Below, in pieces: positions 1 through 11,689 of a stretch of 64,000 nt of DNA. The translations under genes and the position numbers were made by a program. The notes beneath the pieces are model-generated. The model did not search any database and was not told the origin of the DNA. It saw only the letters and a list, made by a program, of their open reading frames with translations. Source of the stretch: Antilocapra americana (taxonomy: Eukaryota > Chordata > Mammalia > Artiodactyla > Antilocapridae); the NCBI GenBank assembly GCA_007570785.1, contig ML662442.1:34979818-35043817 (forward strand), in the 5' to 3' direction. Positions within the stretch are counted from its first letter, which is position 1. Each line of letters starts with the position of its first letter.

Positions 1-310
1 CCCTCCCTCCTCCCTCCCTCCTGCCTCCCCCCGGGAAATCTCGATGCACCAGCCCCGAGCATCAATCCTGGGCTGGCGATTGATTACACATATGATAATT
101 AACATGTTTCAATGCCATTCTCCCATATCATCCCACCCTTACCCTCATCCACAGAGTCCACGAGACTATTCTATACATCTGCATTCCTTTTGCTGTCTCG
201 CATGTTGGGTTCTCGTTACCGTCTTTCTAAATTCCATATATATGCGTTAATATACTGTATTGTTGTTTTTGCTTCTGGCTTACTTCACTCTGGATAATGG
301 GCTCCAGTAT
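1..310 (-). mobile_element. L1-BT-type LINE 3' UTR, cut by window edge
   Basis: The 3' UTR of a young ruminant L1 read on the minus strand. It contains the pyrimidine-rich block at 1-32 (G/A-rich on the element strand) and the segments shared with the copies at 7190, 10831, 42635, 44322 and 54457. The element's 3' end lies left of the window. It stops near position 310 by 5' truncation, which is usual for target-primed reverse transcription. The small open frames here are not genes. Confidence 0.88.
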
Positions 311-2309
311 TTTTCCTTATCTGTTGAATATATTTATGATGTGGACTTTAAATACTTTGTTCTTTCTGTTCCATTCGTTCTGCTTTTTCAGGAAATGATT
401 TTTTCTACCAAGGATTTTTACTGTATAATGTTTGAGTTCCTTAATAACTAGATAATCTATTTTATTGGATTTATCCTATTGCTTTGACTAATATTTGTTA
501 CTAAAGAGGAGATTCAGAAACCTGGACTCTTAACTTGGGCTCCCCTTTGTTTCAGAGTAGAAATTTTAATGCCACATTCTACCCCTTCCATCCCTGTCCT
601 TCTAGTGACTCTGCTCCTGTAAATGCCTTTAACCCAGACCCTTACGTATGTTCTGATCGGCTCTTGCAGTGGGGCTAAGGGTAAAGGTGCAAGAATTATC
701 AGAAGCTCCCCAGGCTCCATACACTCACTCATAGGTCATCCTCATCAAACCCAGACTCATCTTCTCATTACTCCATTGCCTGTGGCTGATATTGGGCCTG
801 GTGCTGCTGTATTCCTACCCTTGAGAAGTGAAGGCTGAGGGAGAGAAAGGGGCATAAGTAGGAAATCTAACCCAGACTGTGCCTCATTTGAAACTCCTGT
901 CCTTCTCTAATTTGCAAACTTCTTCATCTCCCTCTATCTTGGTTCCACTAAGATCCAACCATCTTCAGTCATTTCAAAGGTTTTAGTTTTCTGTGAGTGG
1001 TTGAATGGAGTTTTTCATGGCTGTTGTTCAACATAATCTAGGGAATGTGACTCGTATTGTAAACTACAGTGAGGTGCCATTCACGGAGAATACAATATGA
1101 ATAGTACCCATCACAACTTTTCAATGTTGAATTTGATTTAGAATTCATTAACCATCATAACTCTGCTATGGCTCATTTTTTAGAGGAATATAGGAGCTTG
1201 TGGTAGTTCACTCTATTGTCTAGATGCAGAAGAAATCACCAAGTTTTTTTGCTGTTTTTTTAAACATCGTACCTCTTAACTACAGAAAGTTCCTTTAAAA
1301 TGAACACTATTTCAAGTTATCACTATATACCGAGCATGAGATTCAGTTTCTGATTCCTAACAGGACATGATGAAAAAGAAAAAAAAAAACTTAAATCAAT
1401 TTGTTAAATGAAATAGGAATGAAAGTAAGGGAAATTTACTTGAGAGACATCAGAGAGAGAGAGACAGAGACAAGGAGACAGACCGACTCAGAAAACAAAC
1501 AAGGAAATACAAATAGTAATTGAAAATTTCTGAGTTAATAATTGTTGATAAGTTATAATCTGGTTTTACTACTGTTCAAAGACCTTGTAAGATGTCATTT
1601 ATTTTTCACATATAATCACAGGGCCTGTGTTTGTTATCAGCTGTCAGGAAGAACAAGCAGCATTATATATCATTAGCTATTTAATTGCAAAGAACCAATA
1701 AAATCATAACTTGTCTCATTACTGACTTATAAAAGGGTTTAAAAATAAGACTCAGATTGTCAAAACCTACTGGCTTCAGCATGAGTATACACACAGATTT
1801 TTCCTCAGAACAATTTAATTAATCCAGGGGTGTGTACATCAGTGAAAAAGCTTACTAAAAATGAAATTTGTACTTTATTGTAAAAATTACAAAAATCGAA
1901 AGCTTTGTCTGAGGTAAATTCAGACTATAAACATGGCCTCCCAAGCTCTGAATACATAACCATACAGAGACCATAGTTGGAGGGTTATTGACAAAGTCAG
2001 CTTCTTGTCACAGAACATCAGTGCAGCTGGTATTTGGTATGTACTTCTGATTCTTCAGGTTTATTCACTTGTCCCACTTGATTTCTGATCAGTCTTGGAA
2101 ATGATATTAAGTGAATGTCTGTCACAGGCATTCCATTAAGATCATCTCATTAGAGTTGAAACTCAAAGCATAAATAGTTTTTTGTTGTTGTTGTTGTTCA
2201 TAAGAAACCTTAGATTTTTAACTGAAACTTTGGATTAATATTTTAGTGGTATAAGGAAAAAGTACACCAGAACACATTCAGGGAAGATTTTTAGATAAAA
2301 TTTTGTTAT
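311..2309. other. Unassigned non-coding sequence
   Basis: No gene and no repeat family that I can name with support. It holds short simple runs: an A-run near 1379-1390, a GA-rich patch at 1452-1485 and a TTG repeat at 2181-2198. Open frames are short and have no recognisable domain. Confidence 0.5.
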
Positions 2310-2515
2310 GGGCTTCCTAGTTAGCGCAGGGAAAGAATCCTCCTGCCAATGCAGGAAATGTAAGAGACATGGGTTTGATCCCTGGGTTGGGAAGATGCCC
2401 TGGAGGAGAAAATGGCACCCCACTCCAGTATTCTTGCTGGGAGAATCCCAGGGAAAGAGGAGCCTGGCAGCCTACAGCCCATGGGGTCACAAAGAGTCAG
2501 ACACAACTGAGCATT
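2310..2515 (+). mobile_element. Bov-tA SINE
   Basis: It starts with a degraded tRNA-Glu-derived head and continues through the BovA body to the typical end resembling CACAAAGAGTCAGACACAAC. The A-box part of the head is mutated, so this copy is probably transcriptionally dead. The 5' junction is clear; I could not find a convincing target-site duplication. Confidence 0.88.
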
Positions 2516-3758
2516 TGAGTTACAAACCTTGTTAAAAGGAAACCTTATCTAGAACATGAGCTGCAGGGTAAGTATGGCAGTTAGCAGTATTCAAAGTTCC
2601 AGGTCAGAGTTGACAACATGGCTTCACCAGAACACAATTTGAATCACAAACTTTAACAGAGGAGTGGAGAAAAGAGAAAGGAGGGGTGTCCTAGAAATGC
2701 ATCTATCCTAAATTGCCAAAACTTAGGAGAAAAAAAAAAAAAACAGAATAAAAGCAACCTGCAGGGAGGATAGAGTTGTCTAAATTGAACATTAGTTGGA
2801 GTTAAGTAATGGGAGAAAATAATTTTGTGGCTTTAAAGACTAACTAATTTTGCTTTTTATTTTATAAGCTATTAGTGATTTATTAATTTTTTAAATGTGA
2901 TATTCTCTTATATCTGTTTTTTGTCCCTGTAAAAAGGAATATAACCAGACTACCTATATTTTACTCAGTTTTCAGATAGAGCTAATGTTTTTGTTTTTAT
3001 CTGACAAATCCATTCACTGAAATTGTGGTTTGTATTTCAGGTAAATATAGTACAGAGACATAGAAAAGCAATGTCAGCATTAATCAATTTTCTGTTCTGC
3101 ATTCGGTTGGGATAAAACATTCCTGAGTGACATGACAAACCCACACTTTATAAAAAGGAGACAAGATCCAGATACTTTTTGGTTTTTCTCCTCAAGTCTT
3201 GTCAGATTTGTCTAGCTAAAAAAAAAGTCTCTATTTAAACTAAAACAGATATAGGGTCCTAGTACATATATTTAAATTCTGATAGTTTCATCAAAACATG
3301 ATTTCTTTTCTTCCTTCATTGAGTTGGGGTTTCAGGCAGCTGCTTCCTTTAAGTCCATTCCTCTTCTTTAACTTAATGACACGTGATTTTCATCAAGTTG
3401 TGCTCATATTTATTTTTTTAAGCAAATAACAATTAACTACATGCTGTAAGTGAAAATCTCACAATATAAAATGCAGTCATCAAGAAATATTTGCCATGCA
3501 CAGCTCTTAGAATGAAGACCTTTTCTTTCCAATGTTTTTCAACTATGTCATATTAATATCATTTTTAAGTCCTCTTAGTTGTAATGCAAAATAAGCACCA
3601 TATAACAAAATATTGGCTTAAAATGAAAGAGACTAAAAAGAAATTAAATAACTTTTCACAATTGAATTCTCCTGAACAACTTGGTACGTTTTTAAGCTCA
3701 AGTAGAAAATAAAAACTTTAGGTAAAAAATGTTTGGGAGTTTAGAAATATACCCTCTC
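2516..3758. other. Unassigned AT-rich sequence
   Basis: About 1.2 kb between two SINEs with no gene or named repeat that I can support. It includes an A-run at about 2731-2743 and is otherwise AT-rich unique sequence. Confidence 0.45.
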
Positions 3759-3765
3759 TCATTGT

Positions 3766-3993
3766 CGCTGGAGAAGGGATAGGCTACCCATCCAGTATTC
3801 TTGGCTTCCCTTGTGGTTCAGCTGATAAAGAATCTGCCTGCAATGTGGGAGACAAGGGTTCAATCCCAGGGTTGGGAAGATCCCCTGGAGAAGGGAAAGG
3901 CTACCTGCTCCAGTATTTTGGCTTGGAGAATTCCTTGGACTATATAGTCCATGGGGTCACAAAGAGTCAGACACGACTGAGCAACTTCCACTT
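3766..3993 (+). mobile_element. Bov-tA/BovA SINE with partial dimer head
   Basis: A 37-bp piece of BovA body (3766-3802) directly precedes a complete tRNA-headed unit (3803-3993), so the copy is partly dimeric. The 7-bp sequence TCATTGT flanks it at 3759-3765 and 3994-4000, which fits a target-site duplication and sets both ends. Confidence 0.9.
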
Positions 3994-4000
3994 TCATTGT

Positions 4001-4611
4001 GTGTGTGCATCTCGGAGTGTCTGTGTATAAGTTAATTTCTACAAAGACATCATATATAAAAATATTAAAGACTTACTTGGGTATTACTGAATTTGAGATG
4101 ACTAAATACACATTCGAAAGAACATGAACACAGGAGAGACTTTGAAAATTACAACCATGTTTGCATAAAGTAGAATGTAATTTCATGTAATTATTTAATT
4201 GATAATTAAAAACAAATTATAAACAATTCTCACAGAGGTAAACAGCAAATAAAATTTTGAAAATACATACAACAGAAGTCACTATTATATAAATGTCTTA
4301 TTTATATTGAATACAGAGGACTAATTTTAAAAATTATTAGAAAAAGAATCAAAGGAGAGATTTCATTGAAATGAAAGATATAAAATTTTAAAAATAGTCA
4401 CCTAATTTGACTTTAAAAAACATTATTATACGGATAATGTACCTATCACTGGTTTGTTTTTCTTGTTTAATTTTTAACAATTAAATAAGTATTCATGTGT
4501 ACTATAGGGTGACAAGACAATCTCCAGTACTCCTGGAGGGATTATGACTTGTGATACACTTTCTGAAAAATAATCAAAAGGTATAAACAAAAATGTTCAC
4601 ATATTTTTTTC
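4001..4611. other. Unassigned AT-rich sequence
   Basis: Strongly AT-rich and poor in open frames. I recognise no gene or repeat. Confidence 0.4.
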
Positions 4612-6745
4612 ACTCTATTTTTTAATTGAAATAGTTGATTTAGTGTTTTAGGTATATAGCAAACTGATTCAGTTATATATATATATGTGTGTGTGTGTGT
4701 TCTTTTGCAGATTCTTTTCCATTATACGTTATTATGAGATATTGAATATAGTTCACTGTGCTAAACAATATGTCTTTAGAAATCTATTTGATGTATAGTA
4801 GTATACATATGTTAATCTACAATTCCCAATTTATTCTTCACCCATCCTTTCCCCTTTGGTAATTAAAAGTTTTTCATTTGTGAAACCTATCTGTGAACCT
4901 ATCTGTTTCATAAATAACAAGTTCATTTATATCATTTCTTTAGCTTCCACCTATAAGTGATGTCAAATGATATTTGTCTTTCTCTTACTTCACTTAATAT
5001 GATAAGCTCTAGGTCCATCCATGTTGCTGCAAATGGAATTATTTCATTCATTTTTATGATTGAGTAATATTTCATTGAATATTATCACATCTTTATCCCT
5101 TCATCTGGCAGTGGACTTTTAGGTTGTTTCCATGTCTTGGTTATTATAAATAGTGCTGCTATGAACATAAGGATGTGTGTATCTTTTCAAATCAGTGTTT
5201 TCATCTTTTCTGGATATATACCCAGGAGTGAGATTGCTAGATCATATGGTAACTCAGTTTTTAGTTTCTTAAGGACCACACCCCCATGCTGTTCTCCATA
5301 GTGGCTGCACCAATTTATATTCCCACCAAAAGTATAAGAGGGTTCCCCTTTCTCCAAATTCTTTCCAGCATTTATTATTTGTAGATTTTTTGATGTTGCC
5401 CATTCAGACTGGTATGAGGTAATACCTCATTTTAGCTTTGATTTGCATTTATCTAATAATTAGTGACATTGGGCACCTTTTCATGTCCTGGCTAGCCATC
5501 TGTATATCTTCTTCAAAGAAATGACAATTTAGGTCTTCTACTGACTTTGACTTTTTTTTTTTAAGTTATTTGAGTTATTTGTACATTTTGGAAATTAAGC
5601 CCTTGTCAGTCACATTGTTTGCAAATATTTTCTTCCTTTCTCTAGGCTGCCTTTTCATTTTGTTTATGGTTTCCTTTTCTGTGCAGATTATACATTTCAT
5701 TAGGACATATTTATTTTTGCTTTTATTTTTATTGCCTTGGGAGACTGACCTAAGAAAGCATTAGTACAATTTATGACATTCTCTTCTAGGAGTTTTATGG
5801 TGTTCTGTCTTGTATTTAAATCTTTAAGCCATTTTGAGTTTCCTTTTGTGTACTCTAACTTCATTGATTTGCATGTGGCTGTCCGACTTTCCCACCACCA
5901 CTTGGTGAATAGACTGTTGCTGTGTTTTTCTCCATTGTACAGTCTTGCCTCCTTTGTCATCAATTGACCATAGGTGTGTGGATTTATTTTTAGGCTATTT
6001 TGTTCCATTGACCCATATGTCTATTTTTATGCCAATACCACACTGTTTTGATTACTGTAATTTTATACTGTTATCTGAAGTCTGCGAGGGTTATGCCTCC
6101 AGTTTTGATTATTTTCCTCTGAAAATGTCTCAGTTTGAATCTGTTTGATTTGGGTTCATATTATTTGGGACTCTATGTGCTTCCTGTACTTGGATATATG
6201 TTTTCTTCTCTGGGTTTAGGAAGTTTATAGCCATAATATCTTCTGTACATTTTCAATCTTCTTTTATCTTTCTTCCCCTTCTGGGACCCCCAATTATGTG
6301 TAGATTCGTATGCTTTACATTATCCCATGGGTCTCTTATGTTGCTTTCATTGTTTTTCATTTGGCTTTCTGTCTGCTATTCAGATTGAGGGCCTCTACCT
6401 TCCAGATCATTTATTCTTTCTTCTGAATTATGTTCTGGATTATTTAGCTTGTTATTTATTGCCTTTAAGCTCATCTTTCACTTCAGGAAATGAGTTTTCT
6501 AATTTTAATTGTTTCCTCTGTATAGTTTTTACTTCCTTGTTACAGTGATCTGCATTTCTATTGACAGCCTTTCTTAATTCAGTATTTTTATTACCTCCTT
6601 TTTGAACTTGGGCTCTGGTATATTGGAGAGGTCTGTCTCATTATTGATTCTTTCAGGAGAATTCTCTTGTTATTTTAATGAAGTGGTTCCTCTGCTTCAT
6701 TTTCTTACATTTCTCTGACTGTGAATTTAGGAAAAATAGTTATCT
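4612..6745 (-). mobile_element. L1 LINE, 3' half of ORF2 joined to ORF1-like part
   Basis: On the minus strand, 4612-6140 is the L1 3' UTR and ORF2 C-terminal part. The frame at 5700-6008 translates to ORF2-like text such as NSLFTKWWWE and TATCKSMKLEY. From about 6147 to 6720 the sequence instead resembles the ORF1 or 5' part of an artiodactyl L1. The middle of the element is therefore missing. A TA/TG microsatellite lies at 4674-4700 in the 3' UTR. No intact frame remains. Confidence 0.82.
5700..6008 (-). pseudogene. L1 ORF2 C-terminal fragment
   Basis: A 102-residue open stretch of the L1 ORF2 protein downstream of the reverse transcriptase core. It has ORF2-like words (PHTYGQLM, NSLFTKWWWES, IKLLEEN). 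It lacks the endonuclease, the RT motifs and the C-terminal Cys-rich motif, so it is a relic with no expected function. Confidence 0.8.
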
Positions 6746-7178
6746 ACTGTGGTCTTGAAGGATTATTTTCAACTTATATTTTTGAAAAACTTTAATGTCA
6801 GGAAAATTATTGTTATATACTATCAAGTAAAAACAGCAAATAAAATAATATCAGCTAAAATATGTGAAAATAATTCTTAATCTTATATAGATGGAGTTAA
6901 CCCCTATACCAAAGTTTTCTATGTCTAAACTGGAGAAAATACTAGCATTTAATTCATAGACTTGCAGAGTATAGTAAGTAGTACATGTGACCTAACTGGT
7001 TCTAGGACTGATACATGGTAAACGTTTCATAAATGTTAGCTACTGTTGGTAAGCATTAGTTCTCATCAGAGTGTTTGGTCAAAAACAGGAGGGAAACTCT
7101 GTTCTTATTAAAGAGTTCATAGAAGTCTTTTCTTTCTCTGTGTATGAAGAAGGCAATAGCAAACAATCTCAAAATCAG
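6746..7178. other. Unassigned sequence between two L1 copies
   Basis: About 430 bp with no gene or repeat that I recognise. Confidence 0.4.
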
Positions 7179-7189
7179 AAAAGGGAAGA

Positions 7190-7491
7190 TAGAAAGATGG
7201 TAATGAGAACCCATCATGCGAGGCAACAAAAGGAACACAGATGTATAGAATAGACTCGTGGACTCTGTGGATGAGGGTAAGGGTGGGATGATATGGGAAA
7301 ATGGCATTGAAACATGTTAATTATCATATGTCTAATCAATCGCCAGCCCAGGATTGATGCTCGGGGCTGGTGCATCGAGATTTCCCGGGGGGAGGCAGGA
7401 GGGAGGGAGGAGGGAGGGGGGTTCTGGAGGGGGAGCATATGTAAACCCATGGTGATATCATGGCATTGTATGGCAAAAATAATAAAAGGGA
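7190..7491 (+). mobile_element. L1-BT-type LINE 3' UTR, 5'-truncated
   Basis: It begins at the conserved AGAAAGATGGTAATGAGAAC segment and runs through the GGGAGGGAGG-rich block to a weak A-rich end. AAAAGGGA occurs at 7179-7186 and 7484-7491, a possible target-site duplication, though in A-rich sequence. It is an inverted near-copy of the tail at 1-310. Confidence 0.88.
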
Positions 7492-7865
7492 AAAAAATTA
7501 TCTTCCTATTCTGAGGTAACGAACATGATCCACATGGAAAGGACAATCAAATGTCAGATATTAAGTGTTGGTCAGATTTCAAAGCAAATACATGCTGACA
7601 AACGTGTCTATAGGCAGAGCTGGTTACCTGTATACTTGGTCTATGCACACGTTTTTGTGTCTGGCTTCCTCCTGATACTTATCTAAATGTTCTGTACCGG
7701 GTGGGTTCTTTGATGTCTGCATTGAGAAAAGAATCCACCATTTTCAAGTCCCCTGGGAAGGAAAACTGTAGTCAAGAGTCCTGGGTGTAGCTTACTTAAG
7801 ATGTGATAAAGCTGAAAAAATGGGACTGAAACTTTTATTTGTGTAACTGTGTCAATAAAGTGATA

Positions 7866-7942
7866 CAGGAAGGAAAGGAAGGAAGAAAAGGAAAGATGAG
7901 AGGGAGCCAGGAGAGAAAGAGGAGAAGGAAGAAGGAAGGACA
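7866..7942 (+). repeat. GGAA/GA-rich low-complexity tract
   Basis: About 75 bp of purines dominated by GGAA and GAAG units, with few pyrimidine interruptions. Such tracts vary in length and can bind ETS-type factors; a regulatory role here is not shown. Confidence 0.75.
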
Positions 7943-8054
7943 TGGATAGCTCCTGTACATGCGCACGACCTGAGGCGGCTGTATTTGGCACTCACTTAAG
8001 CCCTCTCGTGTTTCGTTTTTTTAAGTTTTTTGTTTACCAACAAATCTTTCTACA

Positions 8055-8150
8055 TGTTTGGAAACTGAAGTTCAGAGAGTTTGAATGACTCATTGAATGA
8101 TTTAGCTAATAAATGCAGGAACAATGATCAGAGATTCCTCGTTAGTTCCA
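8055..8150 (-). mobile_element. MIR SINE remnant
   Basis: The words GAAACTGAAGTTCAGAGAG and the following part match, in order, the central MIR core read on the minus strand. It is highly diverged, as expected for an element active before the placental radiation. Confidence 0.6.
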
Positions 8151-8254
8151 TCTTCAACTCTCTCTTACTAGAAATATAGGTCACCTTCACTGGGCTCACA
8201 GACTGCAGTTCAGCTTTTTAGTTTACATTTGGAAAAGGTCTCCGAACCCTTTTG

Positions 8255-8445
8255 GGCTTCCCTGGTGGCTCAGATGGTAAAGAATCTGCCTGCAATGAAG
8301 AAAACCCAGGAAAGATCCCCTGGAGAAGGAAATGGCAACCCACTCCAGTATTCTTGCCTGCAGAACCCTATGGACAGATTCTGGCAGGCTCCCGTCCATG
8401 CGGTCACAAAGAATTGGACATGACTGAGCAACTAACACTGCCATG
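8255..8445 (+). mobile_element. Bov-tA SINE
   Basis: A full tRNA-derived head (CTTCCCTGGTGGCTCAGATGG) is followed by the BovA body and tail. A stretch of the tRNA part after the A-box region is deleted. CCCTTTTG at 8247-8254 and CCCCTTTG at 8446-8453 form a likely 8-bp duplication with one mismatch. Confidence 0.92.
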
Positions 8446-8647
8446 CCCCTTTGTGTCTACAAAGCCAGCATTCAGCTTCACCCTCCTACAGCAGTGCAGA
8501 GAAAGACACAGATGCCCATTCTCCATTGTGGTATCTTTACAATATTGCAGTTATACAGAGAGAGTCTTCTTTTACCTTTTCATATTCTTCATTCTAGGGA
8601 TGTATGTCTGAAATTGCTTTCTTTTTGAAATGGGGTAAACAGGGTCA

Positions 8648-8661
8648 CCACCAGAGAGCGA
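8648..8661 (+). promoter_or_regulatory. Weak CTCF-like motif
   Basis: CCACCAGAGAGCGA matches the CTCF core pattern CCASYAGRKGGCRS at 12 of 14 positions and lies outside any SINE. A motif match alone is weak evidence. Confidence 0.2.
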
Positions 8662-10249
8662 GCATAAAATGAGATCACAGGGTCAAAAAAAAAAAAAAAA
8701 TCCCTCACTGAAACAAATAAAGGAAGGAGATATCTGCAAAGTCACAGCTCTGATTCCAGCCTTATGTAATAGTTTACTAAGAGCTCATTTTCTTCTCATC
8801 ATTTCAGAGTTTTATCCAAGAATATCATTGTGTTTGGCTTTTCATTTGTTCAACTAAAGAGACATTTTAGCATTTTCCCCAAAATTGACAGAAGGTAACT
8901 TTATGTTCTGCTTCTGGACCACTGTGGAGCAGCATCTTTTCCAGCTTCCACTCACTGAAGCTGTGATAAATTTAGGGTCCATTTTCCAGCCTCAGTACCA
9001 CTACATCAAGCATCATGATACATAAAGAACATGACTAATTTAACTCTAACTTGAAAAAAAAAAGATATTTTGATTAACCTAACAGTTTCAAATTGCAAGT
9101 AGAATTACAGTATTCAAAATAGAAATTGTATTTAGGAGCTTTCTCTTCAGCCATTGTGCCTTTAAAAACTCTTTTATGATTTCTCCTTGCATTTCAAAGT
9201 AAATCATGTTTCTAGTAACCTTTTTCTATAGTCTAATTAGGCCCATTAGGTATAAATATGTAACATTCGAGTAGGTTTCCATGAACTTCATTTAAGGACA
9301 TTCAAAACATTTTCAATTGGAGTATTTTGAATATATTAAAAATGGTTTGTTTCAATAGGCAGAAGATTTTAAAAGATGTTTAGACTGTTACGTAATTCAT
9401 TATGCAGATGGATTTCTACTAGAATAATGCATCTCGAACTAAAGTTTCAGAATATCTTCCAAGGTCTTCAGGGTCTTTTTAAGAATACATTTTATTTTGT
9501 TGATCATCTAAAAAATAATTCACTCATATTCTGGATTACCTGGTGATCCTACTTGTAATCAAATATGCAAAGCAGTTTCAGAACTTGTATGTCGTCTTAT
9601 GGAGTCCAAAACTGAGAAATGTTTTCCAAAACGTAGATTATCAAAAAAGGAAAAGTATTTGTGGAATTAAGTCATCACTAAGTATATGATAAACTTGAAA
9701 CTACAGCCATCAAGATAGTGTGATATTGCTTGTTATTGATAATTATCTTTTAAATTCTTGACAATGATGACAAAACACGTGTAACAGTAGCCACTGTTGT
9801 CATCGTGTTTGAGGCAGACTGTTTCTATCTTTATCCTGGCAGTTAGAAACAACTTATTAATAAAGCACGGAAATAAATGCACAATAAAATTCTTTTCCTA
9901 AGAAAATCAGAAGACATCCATTTAACACAAGTTTCAGTAATATTATAACACACAAGTGAACAGGACCACGTTGCAGAATTATCAAGTGATGTCTCGTTAC
10001 ACAGATAGTCAAGAACTACTGTCAGTTTTATTTAAGTAGGAAATCTGATTGTCTTGAACTAGCAAACAGGTTCTTAATGTTTTAAACAGTATTTTGACAA
10101 TATACATAGGCAAGTCAGCATTCTGTGAATTTATATTATTTAATTCAAAGTCTAGAAATAGATTAAATGCAGAACTGGAACTGAGATGCCATCCTTCTGC
10201 CATTATCATCATGGCATTGCAGTGCCACTGAAAGGGCATTCAGAAGACC

Positions 10250-10360
10250 AAAAGTCCAGTCTTGACACTTTCCTCTCATTATATTGAGAACAAAACTAAA
10301 CTGCCCTAAGCCTCAGTTTCTATACCATTAAAGAAATGAGACATCCAATTCTAACATTCT
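10250..10360 (+). mobile_element. MIR SINE remnant
   Basis: The order of CCTAAGCCTCAGTTTC, then a short gap and AAATGAGA, follows the MIR core on the plus strand. Diverged and partial. Confidence 0.5.
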
Positions 10361-10418
10361 ATGTAAGAAGATGCCCTAGGCATCTATTGTAAATTCATGC
10401 ATTATATTTTCAGTTCTT

Positions 10419-11268
10419 CAGTTCAGTCACTCAGTCATATCCAACTCTTTGTGACCCCATGAATCGTAGCACGCCAAGCCTCCCTGTCCATTACCAACTC
10501 TTGGAGACTACCCAAATCCATATCCATCGAGTTGGTGATGCCATCCAGCCATCTCATCCTCTGTTGTCCCCTTCTCCTCCTGCCCTCAGTCCTTCCCAGC
10601 ATTAGGGTCTTTTCCAATGAGGCGGCCAAAGTATTGGAGTTTCAGCTTCGACATCAGTCCTTCCAATGAACACCCAGGACTGATCTCCTTTAGGATGGAC
10701 TGGTTGGATCTTCTTGCAGTCCAAGGGACTCACAAGAGTTTTCTGCAACACCACAATTCAAAAGCATCAATTCTTTTTTTTGTTAAATATACAGCCTTTA
10801 TTATATTGAAATTATTTCCTTCTATTTCTATTTTTTTTATTGTTTTTGCCATACAATGTTATGATATCACCATGGGTTTACATATGCTTCCCCTCCAGAA
10901 CTCCCCTCCCTCCTCCCTCCCCCCCGGGAAATCTTGCTGCACCAGCCCCGAGCATCAATCCTGGGCTGGCGATTGATTAGACATATGATAATTAACTTGT
11001 TTCAATGTTCTTCTCCCATATCATCCCACCCTTACCCTCATCCCCAAAGTCCACGAGTCTATTCTATACATCTGCGTTCCTTTTGCTGTCTCTCATGTTG
11101 GGTTCTCGTTACCGTCTTTCTAAATTCCATATATATGTGTTAATATACTGTATTGTTGTTTTTGCTTCTGGCTTACTTCACTCTGGATAATGGGCTCCAG
11201 TTTCGTCCATCTGAGTAGAACTGCTTCTTCGGCACTCAGCTTTCTTAACCGTCCAATTCTCACATCCA
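10419..11268 (-). mobile_element. BovB LINE 3' part, split by an L1-BT insertion
   Basis: The BovB (RTE) 3' end lies at 10419-10775 and resumes at 11225-11268. The perfect 10-bp TTCAGTTCTT at 10409-10418 and 11269-11278 is a target-site duplication that fixes both ends. The two BovB pieces join to the continuous BovB order seen at 40320-40400. Only the C-terminal end of the BovB ORF is present. Confidence 0.92.
10776..11224 (-). mobile_element. L1-BT 3' end nested in BovB, with probable 3' transduction
   Basis: On the minus strand the L1-BT 3' UTR (11224 to 10831) ends in an A8 run (10831-10838). It is followed by 49 bp of other sequence (10830-10782) and a second A run (10774-10781). Flanking TTCTT supports insertion into BovB. 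The extra 49 bp resembles L1 ORF2 DNA, as if carried from downstream of the source copy. Confidence 0.85.
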
Positions 11269-11452
11269 TTCAGTTCTTGGAAATATCTAAAATCCACGAG
11301 TACTATACTTTTCATCATATTCCAACAGAGTATTTCTCATCTTCAAATTGAAGAACAGGATGACTGATTCCAGTGATATTATAAACAGAATGCCTAAAAA
11401 GAGTTCCAGCAAATTCATTTAGCCACTTGATTATTTGAGGACTATGTTACAG

Positions 11453-11654
11453 CTTCTCTGGTGGCTCAGATGGTAAAGAATCCTCCTACAATGCAGGAGA
11501 CCTGGGTTTGATCCCTGGGTTGGGAAGGTACCCTGGAGGAAGGCATGGCAACCCACTCCAGTATTCTCCCCATGGACAGAGGAGTCTGGTGGGCTACAGT
11601 CCATGGGGTCACAAAGAGTCAGACACGACTGAGCGACTAAGCACAGCACATCAC
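11453..11654 (+). mobile_element. Bov-tA SINE
   Basis: Complete tRNA-Glu head, BovA body and end. A perfect 9-bp duplication ATGTTACAG flanks it at 11444-11452 and 11655-11663. The high similarity to the consensus suggests a relatively young insertion. Confidence 0.94.
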
Positions 11655-11689
11655 ATGTTACAGTAATCTTAGAGCATAAAATGTTTAAT

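Larger units (their letters stand above)
7492..8246. other. Mostly unique sequence with a purine tract
   Basis: No gene seen. It holds the GA-rich tract and the MIR remnant listed separately. The rest is unassigned. Confidence 0.4.
8446..10408. other. Mostly unique AT-rich sequence
   Basis: Nearly 2 kb without a gene. It contains an A17 run at 8683-8699, a candidate CTCF-like motif at 8648-8661 and a MIR remnant near 10250; otherwise unassigned. Confidence 0.45.

Noticed and set aside
7214..7546. 110-residue minus-strand frame recurring at several loci
   Set aside because: It is the antisense of the L1-BT 3' UTR; recurrence reflects repeat copies.
8252..8611. 119-residue open frame
   Set aside because: Its first two thirds are SINE sequence, and the rest has no family signature.
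10617..10976. 119-residue open frame
   Set aside because: It spans the junction between BovB and the nested L1-BT, so it cannot be an ancestral gene.
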